Below the pieces are notes generated by a model. That model searched no databases and was not told the DNA's origin. It saw nothing but the letters and a program-made list of their open reading frames with translations. Position numbers and translations under genes: made by a program. From Mycosynbacter sp964593465 (GTDB lineage Bacteria; Patescibacteriota; Saccharimonadia; Saccharimonadales; Saccharimonadaceae), in contig CAZQJY010000002.1 in assembly GCA_964593465.1 (NCBI GenBank), forward strand, positions 1 through 64,000: a DNA stretch of 64,000 nucleotides, in the 5' to 3' direction. Below, piece by piece: positions 1 to 7,932 of the stretch (position 1 is its first letter; every line of letters begins with the position of its first letter).

Positions 1-50
1 CGGAGAAGCTGGTAGACAATACCGCGAGTGATAGTACGAATAAGCCACAT
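1..50 (-). CDS. 5' end of an unrecognised gene, cut by the window edge
   Basis: An ATG at 48-50 directly abuts the TAA stop (51-53) of the preceding gene (TAAATG), which suggests translational coupling. Only 16 complete codons are visible (MWLIRTITRGIVYQLL); they are hydrophobic and basic, as at the start of a membrane-associated protein. If the neighbouring small genes belong to a filamentous phage, this position would suit an adsorption, minor-coat or assembly protein, but nothing in the visible residues proves that. Confidence 0.35.
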   Translation of the reverse strand, partial: MWLIRTITRGIVYQLL

Positions 51-191
51 TTACGCAACATCTCCGCACTCCTCAGCCTTTTTACACAACAAAGACACCA
101 TTTCATCGAGAGGCTTGTGGAACTTTTGAGGCAAGCTATGCTTGAGTAGGCAAGTATACGCCAACGCCTTTATAATTTGACTATGAGTCAT
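51..191 (-). CDS. small protein, 46 aa, unknown
   Basis: I chose the ATG at 189-191 because an AAAGGG Shine-Dalgarno sequence lies 6 bases upstream; the longer reading from a TTG at 236 has no such signal. The product begins MTHSQIIKALAYTCLLKHSL and continues as a helical, charged stretch with four cysteines and no clear membrane segment. It follows the 50-aa membrane protein on the same strand and its stop touches the next start. I do not recognise the family. Its place in a run of tiny genes suggests a phage accessory protein. Confidence 0.45.
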   Translation of the reverse strand: MTHSQIIKALAYTCLLKHSLPQKFHKPLDEMVSLLCKKAEECGDVA

Positions 192-299
192 TTTTCGCCC
201 TTTCGCTCGCCAGAAAGCCAAATAATTAACTTCCAAGCTACAATGATTGTTAGCCAGATTGCGGATAGATTTATTAAAAATTCTTGAGTAACTGGCATT

Positions 300-452
300 T
301 TATGACTTTCTGCTAAATAAGATGGTATGTATCCAATCTGCTAAAAATTTTAGACCAGCTAAAAGGCCAATGAGAGGGGCAAAGTACACTAGTAAATCAC
401 GCGCGATGCCAAGAAGTGCATTTATAATATCGTAGATTGAAACTGTATCCAT
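300..452 (-). CDS. small membrane protein, 50 aa (minor coat-like)
   Basis: The reading frame encodes a 50-residue protein beginning MDTVSIYDIINALLGIARD, with a hydrophobic stretch from about residue 21 to 40 and a short basic tail (FSRKS). The start is the ATG at 450-452; upstream is only a weak GAAAG. It lies just after the coat-like gene and a hairpin. Small bitopic proteins in this position in filamentous phages are minor coat proteins, but at this length the assignment rests on context only. Confidence 0.5.
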   Translation of the reverse strand: MDTVSIYDIINALLGIARDLLVYFAPLIGLLAGLKFLADWIHTILFSRKS

Positions 453-470
453 AATTTTCTTTCAAGTTTA

Positions 471-503
471 GGTAGAGTGGGGAACACCTCGCTGATGCTC
501 CCC
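471..503 (-). other. hairpin after the coat-like gene
   Basis: GGGGA (479-483) pairs with TCCCC (499-503), and the flank reads GGTAGAG on the + strand. It lies directly after the 58-aa coat-like gene, the position where filamentous phages have a strong terminator after the major coat gene. There is no T-run on the transcribed strand, so termination is unproven. A near copy lies at 1736-1765. Confidence 0.4.
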
Positions 504-509
504 AAACTG

Positions 510-686
510 CTACACGCGGACTTTGCCTTTTTTTGCACCATTGATAAGCTTTGCAGCTACAACGAGACCCGCAACGAGTCCAAGCAATACGGCTACACCT
601 GCGAAGTTGTCAGAGACAACAGTCCAGATATTACCGAAGATGCTTTGTGCAATGACTGGAGTCAACAGAGTAAAATCAGTTGGCAT
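510..686 (-). CDS. 58-aa membrane protein, candidate filamentous-phage major coat protein
   Basis: The product starts MPTDFTLLTPVIAQSIFG. It continues through a polar/amphipathic stretch with an aspartate, a single membrane segment at about residues 29-48 rich in Val, Gly, Leu and Ala, and a basic end with four lysines and an arginine. This three-part architecture and length match inovirus major coat proteins, whose basic C-terminus faces the DNA. An excellent AAAGGAGATGGTATATG start signal sits at 684-686. A 213-bp gap upstream (687-899) holds no ORF I can support. Alternatives are a holin or another small membrane protein. Basis: sequence seen; identity inferred from shape and gene order. 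Confidence 0.6.
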   Translation of the reverse strand: MPTDFTLLTPVIAQSIFGNIWTVVSDNFAGVAVLLGLVAGLVVAAKLINGAKKGKVRV

Positions 687-899
687 ATACCATCTCCTTT
701 GTTGTTAATATTTGTGGTGGACAATGCAGTTTTATGACGTAACGCCTCGGTCAGTGATAATATCTTTACCTGGATTGCGCCAGGAGGGATCATTGCAAAG
801 TTGCTAACCCGATAGTTTTAAGTGTGGAGGGATTTACCCCAGGCTCATCAGTCTGTAGTGCCCATGATGGCGTTTACCATCTACAGAACAAAAGTAGAA

Positions 900-1148
900 C
901 TAGCTTTGTGCGTTAAACGCTGGTGAATCGAGCGTGTCGGCGATGCCTAAAAGAATAATATCTTTTGGCGTCACTGGCGTGTCTTTTCTCACAGGAAGCT
1001 CCAGGAGCATAGGTTCGCCTCTGACGATGTATTCGAGGTTGAGCCTGGTGTAGTGTACAGGTTCACCAGTTTCTTTGTCTTTGAAAGAATTTTCGCTCAC
1101 ATAGATACGGCTAAATTTACTGATTAGATTGTCTGGGAATTGTGACAT
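900..1148 (-). CDS. 82-aa protein, gene V-like ssDNA-binding protein candidate
   Basis: The 82-residue protein has no membrane segment. Its core (GEPVHYTRLNLEYIVRGEP, then MLLELPV) resembles by eye the central strand pattern of phage M13 gene V protein (a G-K-P-Y segment, then L-x-Y-x-x-x-G-x-x-x-P-V-L-V), and the length is close to its 87 residues. Gene V proteins coat the phage single strand before packaging and have an OB-like fold. The start ATG follows GAGG by 6 bases. It is the first gene of the run, upstream of the coat-like gene as in inoviruses. The similarity is low and needs a profile search. Confidence 0.5.
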   Translation of the reverse strand: MSQFPDNLISKFSRIYVSENSFKDKETGEPVHYTRLNLEYIVRGEPMLLELPVRKDTPVTPKDIILLGIADTLDSPAFNAQS

Positions 1149-1178
1149 ATGTTTCCTCGTTTAGTTGATAGGGCAATA

Positions 1179-1236
1179 GTCTCAAAAACATTCAAAAAGC
1201 GCAAACGACAGGTTTTTGTTTTTAGGTTTTTGAGAC
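1179..1236. repeat. 11-bp perfect inverted repeat with 36-nt loop
   Basis: GTCTCAAAAAC (1179-1189) is matched exactly by GTTTTTGAGAC (1226-1236). The loop is rich in A on one side and T on the other. It lies in the leader of the ssDNA-binding-like gene and about 30 bp from the dif-like site. In a filamentous phage such a hairpin could be a packaging signal or part of the single-strand origin. Confidence 0.5.
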
Positions 1237-1265
1237 ATACTATATACCATTCATGATATAATCTA

Positions 1266-1293
1266 ACGTCGCACAATGTATATTTTACGACTT
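1266..1293. other. dif-like Xer recombination site (putative phage/chromosome junction)
   Basis: The 28 bp split as an 11-bp arm ACGTCGCACAA, a 6-bp centre TGTATA and an 11-bp arm TTTTACGACTT. The arms are inverted copies at 8 of 11 positions, and the centre is identical to that of E. coli dif. The left arm shares CGCA-AA with the E. coli XerC arm. Minus-strand genes to the right all read toward this point, as expected on the approach to a terminus. Filamentous phages that use host XerCD recombinases integrate at dif, so this would be one attachment site. The other copy would lie left of the window. Confidence 0.55.
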
Positions 1294-1779
1294 ATAATAT
1301 ACAAAACCTTGATGAGTCTATTTGTACATTGAGATTTAGTGACATGTACATATATCGAACGATTTTTGATAGGGCACTCTTCTTAGGACCGTCTGATAGA
1401 TTTATTTTTCTACTACTTATAATTCATTCACTTACTGTCCGTACCGGCAGCTCTAATACTCATGAAAGACCTACAGACAAGGCACAATGTTGTCATATTC
1501 AACAATGTTTGACTTTTTATGATAAATTTGACTTTGTATAGTTTTTCCACAGAAATATACTTTTTCATATATTTGCTTTTTCTTTTTGTAAATGTTCCGG
1601 CAATATATATTTGACTTTTATTCCCTATTGTTGCCCCCTGCTCTATTTTGCCATCTCCCTATCAATTTGACTTTTTATATAAAAAATATGATTATATATT
1701 ATTACTTTAAATAGAACATAAACAGAACATCAATTGGTAGAGCGGGGTACGCCATCACTCTCCCCTTTGCGATAAACCC
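1294..1779. repeat. AT-rich intergenic stretch with four TTTGACTT repeats
   Basis: No convincing gene lies here. Four same-direction copies of TTTGACTTT or TTTGACTTTT occur at 1508-1517, 1527-1536, 1610-1619 and 1666-1675, in a tract with long A/T runs and one TTTTTCCACAG that resembles a degenerate DnaA box. A 70-residue frame at 1329-1541 has no start signal and an implausible composition. The repeats could be protein-binding iterons near the terminus or simple low-complexity bias. Confidence 0.4.
1736..1765 (-). other. hairpin downstream of ftsQ, near-copy of the 471-503 element
   Basis: GGTAGAG, then CGGGG, TACGCC and CTCCCC repeat the order seen at 471-503, with 15 of the first 18 bases identical. 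On the minus strand it lies just after the ftsQ stop, so it may end the dcw transcript, though no T-run follows. Confidence 0.4.
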
Positions 1780-2724
1780 CTACTCCCTGTAGAACGCCTT
1801 GCCTTTGACCCGCAGGTCTATGTAACCAGGCTGCTTACCCTGCCGCGAGAAGAATTCCAATGCACGCACCATATCCTCTACCTGCTCGCCTGCCGAACGG
1901 TCTATCGACATAATAACAGGATATTCCCTCCCCTCTACTCGCAGTTCCACCTGCCTAGAAGTACCGGTAGGGATGATGACTTGTTGCACGTTGATTGTAT
2001 TTTGTTGGGCAAGCGCTACCACACGGCCCACAAAACTCAAGAAACGGGCACTCGCAATCGCTGTACCGGCAGTATGATCAACACCACTATTGTCCACTAT
2101 AGTAACTGCGGGCGCAGCAAATACATTGCGAGTAAACGAGACCCCGTGCGCATCAACATAGTAGAGCTTATCCTGAACCTGCCAGCTTACTACAGGTTTG
2201 CGCATTGTGACATAGAACTCTGTTGTGACGGGCGTCGCATAGCCAATCTGCTTGATAGACTCCACTTCTGGATGTGTAGATCCGACAAATGCCGTGAGCG
2301 CGTCTACGTCAAGATTAAAACGTAATCGCTCAAGAGGGTGATTCGAGAGGTACTTCTGAATAGCATTTGTGTATTCTGGAGCGTGTTTGACTTTGATGTC
2401 ACCAGCAAACGAAGTTTCAACACTAGCTGTAAATTGCTGCAAGAAAATTATAAGCACTATAATAGCAACCAATAAACCACTGAGAAGTGTAGTGAGCTTG
2501 CGACGGAGACCAGTAAGGTGATGTACCTTTTCTCGTGGCGTAGCAGCATTGAGTGCATGCGTCTGCGCCGTACGAAGCGTGTGCCCAGTGCTGCCTGCGC
2601 GTGTGATTCCTCGACGATATGTTGCCGCCTGTCGATCACGTTCATCACTACGACTAAACGTGTCGTCGTGTAGCGTGCGTCGCCTAGGCGGCGTATCAGA
2701 TTTTTTGCGCGTAAAAAGTGGCAT
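1780..2724 (-). CDS. ftsQ: FtsQ/DivIB-like cell division protein
   Basis: A 314-residue bitopic protein: a basic, Arg-rich cytoplasmic tail to residue 75, one membrane segment at about 77-97, then an extracytoplasmic part with a POTRA-like region (about 105-175) followed by the beta domain typical of FtsQ/DivIB. These proteins link early and late divisome components and hold the FtsL/FtsB-type partner. It is the last gene of the dcw run, after murG. A TGCTACAAT extended -10 lies 12 bases upstream of the ATG, so it may also be transcribed alone. No ftsA or ftsZ follows, unlike many dcw clusters. Confidence 0.75.
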   Translation of the reverse strand: MPLFTRKKSDTPPRRRTLHDDTFSRSDERDRQAATYRRGITRAGSTGHTLRTAQTHALNAATPREKVHHLTGLRRKLTTLLSGLLVAIIVLIIFLQQFTASVETSFAGDIKVKHAPEYTNAIQKYLSNHPLERLRFNLDVDALTAFVGSTHPEVESIKQIGYATPVTTEFYVTMRKPVVSWQVQDKLYYVDAHGVSFTRNVFAAPAVTIVDNSGVDHTAGTAIASARFLSFVGRVVALAQQNTINVQQVIIPTGTSRQVELRVEGREYPVIMSIDRSAGEQVEDMVRALEFFSRQGKQPGYIDLRVKGKAFYRE

Positions 2725-2768
2725 AATACTTATGGTATTGTAGCAGTTTTAGTAAAAATTCTCTATTG

Positions 2769-3902
2769 CTAGGAGCGAGATTGCATAATGATGTGCGCGA
2801 TCTTGGTAGCAGCATCCGGCTTAGCAAAAGCATGTAGCGCATGCGCAAGTTTAGTGCGCCTTGCCTTGTCAGACTCTAGCCGTGTAACAACATGAGTCAG
2901 TTGGCTTGCCAGCTCACTATCTTGCAGCACTACGACAGCATTGGCGTTTTCATACAGCTTGGCGTTTTGCTGCTGATCGCCCAGCTGGCGCGCGGGAATT
3001 GCAATAACTGGTTTGCCAATCCCTGCAAGCTCCTGTAGAGCTGTCGCACTGGCACGAGTAACTACGATATCCGCTGCCGCCATTGCATCGTGTAGGCCAT
3101 AAATAAACGGCTCTGCACGGTATCTCTTTGCACCCTCCGCCTTGTGTCTTGCCTCGTCTATATTATCCTTACCAGTGATATTCAACACCTGACTCGATGT
3201 GTCATGCGCCAGAGCAATAGCAGCATCGTTAATTGCCACAGAACCTAGGCCACCGCCGAATGCCAATACTAGAGTATCATTCGCTGAGTACCCAAGTGAT
3301 TTTTTGTATATTGCCTGCTGCTTATCCGACACAGGGTGAAAATCTGCAGCTATAGGTACTCCTGTGTAGGTGCTACGACCAACGGGATAGGTATAGTTCT
3401 CCAGAGGAAAGCCGGTGGCGATTGCTGTCGCGAAACGAGCCAAGAGCTTATTTGCCAATCCAGGCCGCACATCGGAATCATGAATCACCACAGGCACCCT
3501 CAGGCACCATGCTGCCATGCCTACAGGCACACACACAAATCCGCCTTTGGCAAAGACTACGTCTGGACGAGTACGCAAGATAATCCCCAGACTCTGGAAA
3601 AAACCTGCCACAACTTTGAAAAGATCAATAAAATTCCGACCCATTATACTCCAGTGTCGAAAATGCTGTAGCGTTGATAAATGAGCATAGCGACGGTACT
3701 TACCAGATGTAATCACGCGTACTGTCACATCAACACTTGCCTGCTTCATAATGCCGCGCGTCTGTGTCTCAAAAGACTTATCGCACACAAATATAACCTC
3801 TAGTTTCTCATCTTGAGAAAGATTCCGGGATAGCTCGTCAACGACTGCGACGACTGGCGTAACGTGGCCGCCCGATCCCCCGCCGACTGCGAGTAGCTTC
3901 AT
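2769..3902 (-). CDS. murG: MurG, lipid II synthase (GT28)
   Basis: UDP-GlcNAc:undecaprenyl-PP-MurNAc-pentapeptide GlcNAc transferase, a peripheral inner-face membrane enzyme making lipid II from the MraY product. The N-terminal GGGSGGH loop (residues 7-13) is the family signature, and a second Rossmann half with the UDP-GlcNAc site (TRASATALQELAGIGKPVI) follows. The 377-residue length is normal. The start overlaps the end of ftsW by about 65 bp, which implies translational coupling. Confidence 0.93.
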   Translation of the reverse strand: MKLLAVGGGSGGHVTPVVAVVDELSRNLSQDEKLEVIFVCDKSFETQTRGIMKQASVDVTVRVITSGKYRRYAHLSTLQHFRHWSIMGRNFIDLFKVVAGFFQSLGIILRTRPDVVFAKGGFVCVPVGMAAWCLRVPVVIHDSDVRPGLANKLLARFATAIATGFPLENYTYPVGRSTYTGVPIAADFHPVSDKQQAIYKKSLGYSANDTLVLAFGGGLGSVAINDAAIALAHDTSSQVLNITGKDNIDEARHKAEGAKRYRAEPFIYGLHDAMAAADIVVTRASATALQELAGIGKPVIAIPARQLGDQQQNAKLYENANAVVVLQDSELASQLTHVVTRLESDKARRTKLAHALHAFAKPDAATKIAHIIMQSRS

Positions 3903-5121
3903 GCGATGTCTCCTTTATGTGTCCATGTACAGTATAGCGTGAAATTTGAAATACTACACCCAACGCTGCCGCAATAAATAACATACTAGTACCGCCAAAG
4001 CTCAAAAATGGCAGCGTGATACCTGTAAGTGGCACAAGTCCAATCATGGCCGCAACGTTGATAATCACATGTGATGCTATCCAGCCAAATACACCGGCCA
4101 CAACAAGCTTGTATTCTGGTCTTTCTAGCTTGTCAACCAAGCTTAAGATACGTATTAAGAGCAAATAGAACATTAGTAAAATAAACGCCAACCCTACAAA
4201 TCCAAATGTCTCGCCCAGGATAGCAAATACCGAGTCGTTGATAGCTTCTGGTAGATAGCCAGCTGCCTGGACACTGTTACCAATTCCAACGCCTAGTAAT
4301 CCCCCGCTGCCGATGGCGATTTTGGCATGTGCTATGTGATAGCCAGAGGGGTCGTCAACAGACGCTTCGTCTCCTTTGAAAAATGTCGTGACACGATCTA
4401 TACGATGTGGTGCGGTGATGATAAGTAGTAGTCCAGCCGCAACTGTCAGTGCCAGTAGCACTAGGCCGACTTCTTTTTTGACACCTGCCGCAACCAGCAT
4501 GGAGGCTACTATGGCAAATAGTGCGATACCCGTGCCCATGTCTTTTTGGAACCCAATTACGAATAGCGAGGCAAGCGCCAGCAGACTTAGTACAGGAATA
4601 ATGGTTTTTTCAGTACTGTTGAGTAAGCCCATACGCATGCGTGCTGCCAAAAACCCACCCAAAAAGATCAATATACCAAATTTTAATAGCTCTGCTGGCT
4701 GGAATGTACCGATTCCTGGTAGTACAAACCATCGACATGCCCCAAGTGCGCACTGGGTGATAGTCGAAACATGTACGACATTGCCAAGCAAAAATAACAG
4801 TATACACGCCGCCAAACCAGCATACAAAATATAGTTGCGATATTTGAGTAGCATATCAACTTTGAATACAAACGCAAAGACAAAAAATGATATGACGGCA
4901 ATCCCTACGCTCACCGCCTGCTTGATAACAAAATACATACCCGACAAGTTACTGCCAAATGATTCATTAAGCAGATTGGCACGTTGTGGGCCAATAGCAA
5001 AGATAATAATCAAGCCAATCACCACAAGTACTGCCGTATACATGAGCAACTTGTAGTCGGGATTGTGCCGGCGCACAAGCAAAGACGCAGATGAGCGAAC
5101 TTGGCGAAGCGAATCCCGCAC
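3838..5121 (-). CDS. ftsW: FtsW, SEDS-family peptidoglycan polymerase
   Basis: A polytopic membrane protein of 427 residues with about ten hydrophobic segments and typical SEDS stretches: an FQPAELLKFG segment in the first half and LPFLSFGGTS near the end. FtsW polymerises lipid II with its partner class B PBP, encoded two genes upstream as ftsI. The start is GTG, immediately after the mraY stop (TAGGTG). A basic C-terminal tail overlaps murG. The cluster context favours FtsW over RodA. Confidence 0.9.
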   Translation of the reverse strand: MRDSLRQVRSSASLLVRRHNPDYKLLMYTAVLVVIGLIIIFAIGPQRANLLNESFGSNLSGMYFVIKQAVSVGIAVISFFVFAFVFKVDMLLKYRNYILYAGLAACILLFLLGNVVHVSTITQCALGACRWFVLPGIGTFQPAELLKFGILIFLGGFLAARMRMGLLNSTEKTIIPVLSLLALASLFVIGFQKDMGTGIALFAIVASMLVAAGVKKEVGLVLLALTVAAGLLLIITAPHRIDRVTTFFKGDEASVDDPSGYHIAHAKIAIGSGGLLGVGIGNSVQAAGYLPEAINDSVFAILGETFGFVGLAFILLMFYLLLIRILSLVDKLERPEYKLVVAGVFGWIASHVIINVAAMIGLVPLTGITLPFLSFGGTSMLFIAAALGVVFQISRYTVHGHIKETSHEATRSRRGIGRPRYASRRSR

Positions 5122-6162
5122 CTAAATGTGCCCTCCTGCAACCGCCAAGTACACGCCAACAAGTGCAGCTACAGCTCCGATAACCCAAAAACGCATCGTA
5201 ACCTTTGTCTCTGGCCAACCCGCCGCCTCAAAGTGATGATGGATAGGCGCAGACGTAAAAATTTTGCGGTGAAATACCCGTTTGCTCACAATCTGAATGA
5301 GACTTGACCCCGCTTCAACCACAAAGATAATACCGATAATTGGCAATAGAAACAGTGTATTTGTCAGCATAGCCACTACGCCAAGTGCCACGCCAAAGGC
5401 AAAACTACCCACGTCGCCCATAAAGAATCTAGCCGGATAAATATTAAACCACAGATAGCTCAACAGAGCACCCACGACTGTGAAACAAAAACCTGCGAGG
5501 TAGAATTGGCCTTGTAGCAGCGCAATCACGCCAAACGCACTAAAGCTCAGCGCCAGCAGACCACCAGCAAGGCCATCAAGTCCATCACTAATATTTACTG
5601 CATTGCCTGTCGCAACTACTGCAAACGCAAACAATGGAATCATCAACCAGCCAATCTCGAGCACACCAGCAAATGGTAAGTGTACGCTCGTGTAGCCCAG
5701 CTTAGCAAAGAAGAACCAGCCCAAGCCAAGACCAAGCGCAGTAATCATCATGAACTTAACCTCGCTACGCAACCCGGCAACGCCTTTGCCATCACCACGA
5801 ATATTGATAATGTCGTCCAGTAAGCCAACAAATGCACCTCCAAGCAAGCCCGCTAGCGGCAACCATGTTTGCCCACGATCGAGATTTGCTAGCGTGACAG
5901 TTGCAATTGCTAACACTCCGATACAGCCTGCCATTGTAGGGATATTACGCTGAAATTTCTGCTTGTGTAGCTTCACAAATACCATTAGCTTCTCACCTGT
6001 TGTGCTTGTTTCTCGCTGTTTTTTCCAAAACTTGAAACGATAAGCGGCATATGTATAGATTGGCGTGAGCATCATCGCCAAGATAAAGGCCGCAACACTC
6101 AAGATAAACATACTCGTCATCTCGTTTGTTAGCTGTGATAGTGTAATTGTACTGTTGCTCAT
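5122..6162 (-). CDS. mraY: MraY, phospho-MurNAc-pentapeptide translocase
   Basis: Integral membrane enzyme (346 aa, about ten segments) that attaches phospho-MurNAc-pentapeptide to undecaprenyl phosphate to give lipid I. Visible signatures are the NISDGLDGLAGG stretch and the APIHHHFE histidine motif near the C-terminus, both part of the active site of this family. The gene starts 2 bases after the ftsI stop. The ATG is preceded by GAGGGTATAATCAT, which can act as a Shine-Dalgarno sequence. Confidence 0.93.
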   Translation of the reverse strand: MSNSTITLSQLTNEMTSMFILSVAAFILAMMLTPIYTYAAYRFKFWKKQRETSTTGEKLMVFVKLHKQKFQRNIPTMAGCIGVLAIATVTLANLDRGQTWLPLAGLLGGAFVGLLDDIINIRGDGKGVAGLRSEVKFMMITALGLGLGWFFFAKLGYTSVHLPFAGVLEIGWLMIPLFAFAVVATGNAVNISDGLDGLAGGLLALSFSAFGVIALLQGQFYLAGFCFTVVGALLSYLWFNIYPARFFMGDVGSFAFGVALGVVAMLTNTLFLLPIIGIIFVVEAGSSLIQIVSKRVFHRKIFTSAPIHHHFEAAGWPETKVTMRFWVIGAVAALVGVYLAVAGGHI

Positions 6163-6166
6163 ATGA

Positions 6167-7912
6167 TTATACCCTCGGTTGAAGTTGATAGTATCCTAGT
6201 AGCCAGTTTGAAATGTCAGTAAATATCGGCATGGCGTGTTTGTTACCTTCTAGATTCATATTTTTGCCGGATACTTGCACCATTATAACGTATTTTGGCC
6301 CCGAGTCATCACCGCCAAAGCCCAAATATGTACCGACTGTCTGAGTGCTAATGTATTGTCCGTTCTCGAGTGTTTGTGATGTACCTGTCTTGCCGCCTAC
6401 GTAGTAGCCAGGCAGGTCGTCTTTGGTGTAGCCAGCGCGTGCCTGATGCACCATGTCGCGAGCCGCTACAGATGCGTTAGCACTGATAACATTAGGACGT
6501 GTTTTAGCTGGAGCTGCTGGTTTGAGCCGGCTATCTTCGTATGTACCTTCGAGTATCGTAGGTGCATAATACGTGCCGCCATTGATGATTGCTGAAAAGC
6601 CCGCCGCCACCTGCATCATCGTGACATCAAGCCCTTGGCCAAATGACATATTAGAATAGCGCACTGCGTTCCCCTCTACTTCTTCTGGCGAAATCAGCAA
6701 ACCTTTTTGCTCATTAGCAATCTCGACACCTGTACGCTCCCCTAGCCCAAAGCGATTGTGAAAATAATCATAAATCGTATCGCGTGCACCACGCGTAATT
6801 CGCTGCCCATCACCCAATTTTTGCGCAATTGTCACCATACCCGTATTGAGCGAGTTGTTGAGCGCTGTTTGCATAGTAACAGTTCCTGTGACACCTTTTA
6901 GCGCATTGGTGATTGTACGATCCTCTACTTGAATTTTATCACTGTTATAGAACGTCGTATCAGCCGTGATCACATCCTTGTCGATACCTACCGCCACAGT
7001 ATACGTCTTGAGCACAGATCCAGGCTCATATGGCTCTGTAGTCGCTACATTGCGAAATACACGCTCATCTGTCACTTTTGCAAATTCTGCTGGATTATAG
7101 GTTGGATAATCTGCCAGTGCCACTACCTTGCCTGTGTTTGGGTCCATGACAAGTACACTACCATGCGTTGCACCTGAGCGCTGCAAGCCAGCAAGTAGTG
7201 CCTCCTGAGCTTTTGACTGAATATTGCGATCAATGGTCAGTACGATATTTTCACCGTCTTTGGCGTCTTGACGTATATTATCTTTGCCAATTGACAATGG
7301 CACATTCGCGACGTCAGTCACAGACTTGAGCACGCCGTCTTGCCCTATCAATCGATCATTCAGCTGCTGCTCTACGCCATACTGACCTTGCCCTTCGTTG
7401 TTGACAAACCCAAGCGTCTGAGCCGCTAGCTCACGCTCAGGATATACACGCTTGGATACCTTTTGGAACCCAATACCTTTGAGTTTTTTTGACTTGATAA
7501 GCTCTGCTTGCCGTAATGTGATGTTTTTTGCTAATACGCGGTACATAGATTTTTGCTGCTTGGCATCGGCAAGTAGCTTTGGAATGTCGGTGACAATTAA
7601 ATTACCGCCAGCAACTTCGGTCACAACTTGCTCAACACGCTTCGGCTCGGTCACAACAGTTGGGTCCGCAAATAATGTATACACCTGTTGATTCATCACT
7701 ACAGGTACTGGCGTATCACCATCCATCGCATATATCATTCCCCTGCTCGCAGGTATAACAAGCTTTTTAACCTGCTCTTTAGAAGCAAGTGCTGTGTAAT
7801 GATCATGCCTCACGACCTGTATCCAAAATAACCGTACGACAATCAGTGCCATAATCACAGATAGTGCTATAGCAAGAAATTGAGATCTTGTAATCGTACG
7901 TGACATCTTCAT
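6167..7912 (-). CDS. ftsI: FtsI/PBP3-type class B penicillin-binding protein
   Basis: A 581-residue transpeptidase with one N-terminal membrane anchor (about residues 10-33), a dimerisation/pedestal domain, and a transpeptidase domain with all three motifs: S299-V-L-K302, S354-L-N356 and K508-T-G510. It cross-links septal peptidoglycan in the periplasm-equivalent space and works with FtsW. There is no PASTA domain. ATG codons at residues 1 and 3 are both usable. It follows the ftsL-like gene by 20 bp, the standard order. Confidence 0.9.
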   Translation of the reverse strand: MKMSRTITRSQFLAIALSVIMALIVVRLFWIQVVRHDHYTALASKEQVKKLVIPASRGMIYAMDGDTPVPVVMNQQVYTLFADPTVVTEPKRVEQVVTEVAGGNLIVTDIPKLLADAKQQKSMYRVLAKNITLRQAELIKSKKLKGIGFQKVSKRVYPERELAAQTLGFVNNEGQGQYGVEQQLNDRLIGQDGVLKSVTDVANVPLSIGKDNIRQDAKDGENIVLTIDRNIQSKAQEALLAGLQRSGATHGSVLVMDPNTGKVVALADYPTYNPAEFAKVTDERVFRNVATTEPYEPGSVLKTYTVAVGIDKDVITADTTFYNSDKIQVEDRTITNALKGVTGTVTMQTALNNSLNTGMVTIAQKLGDGQRITRGARDTIYDYFHNRFGLGERTGVEIANEQKGLLISPEEVEGNAVRYSNMSFGQGLDVTMMQVAAGFSAIINGGTYYAPTILEGTYEDSRLKPAAPAKTRPNVISANASVAARDMVHQARAGYTKDDLPGYYVGGKTGTSQTLENGQYISTQTVGTYLGFGGDDSGPKYVIMVQVSGKNMNLEGNKHAMPIFTDISNWLLGYYQLQPRV

Positions 7913-7932
7913 AGAAATAGTTTAGTTATTAG

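Noticed and set aside
477..737. 86-codon plus-strand ORF over the coat-like gene
   Set aside because: It is the antisense of a better-supported gene with a strong Shine-Dalgarno signal.
842..856. CTGATGAG on the minus strand, the core of a hammerhead ribozyme
   Set aside because: The required GAAA after stem II and a matching cleavage triplet are not present in the surrounding sequence.
687..899. 42-codon minus-strand frame between the ssDNA-binding-like and coat-like genes
   Set aside because: No ribosome-binding signal, and its end overlaps the coat-like gene in another frame.
1329..1541. 70-codon plus-strand ORF in the AT-rich gap
   Set aside because: No start signal, unlikely composition, and it spans repeats; probably chance.
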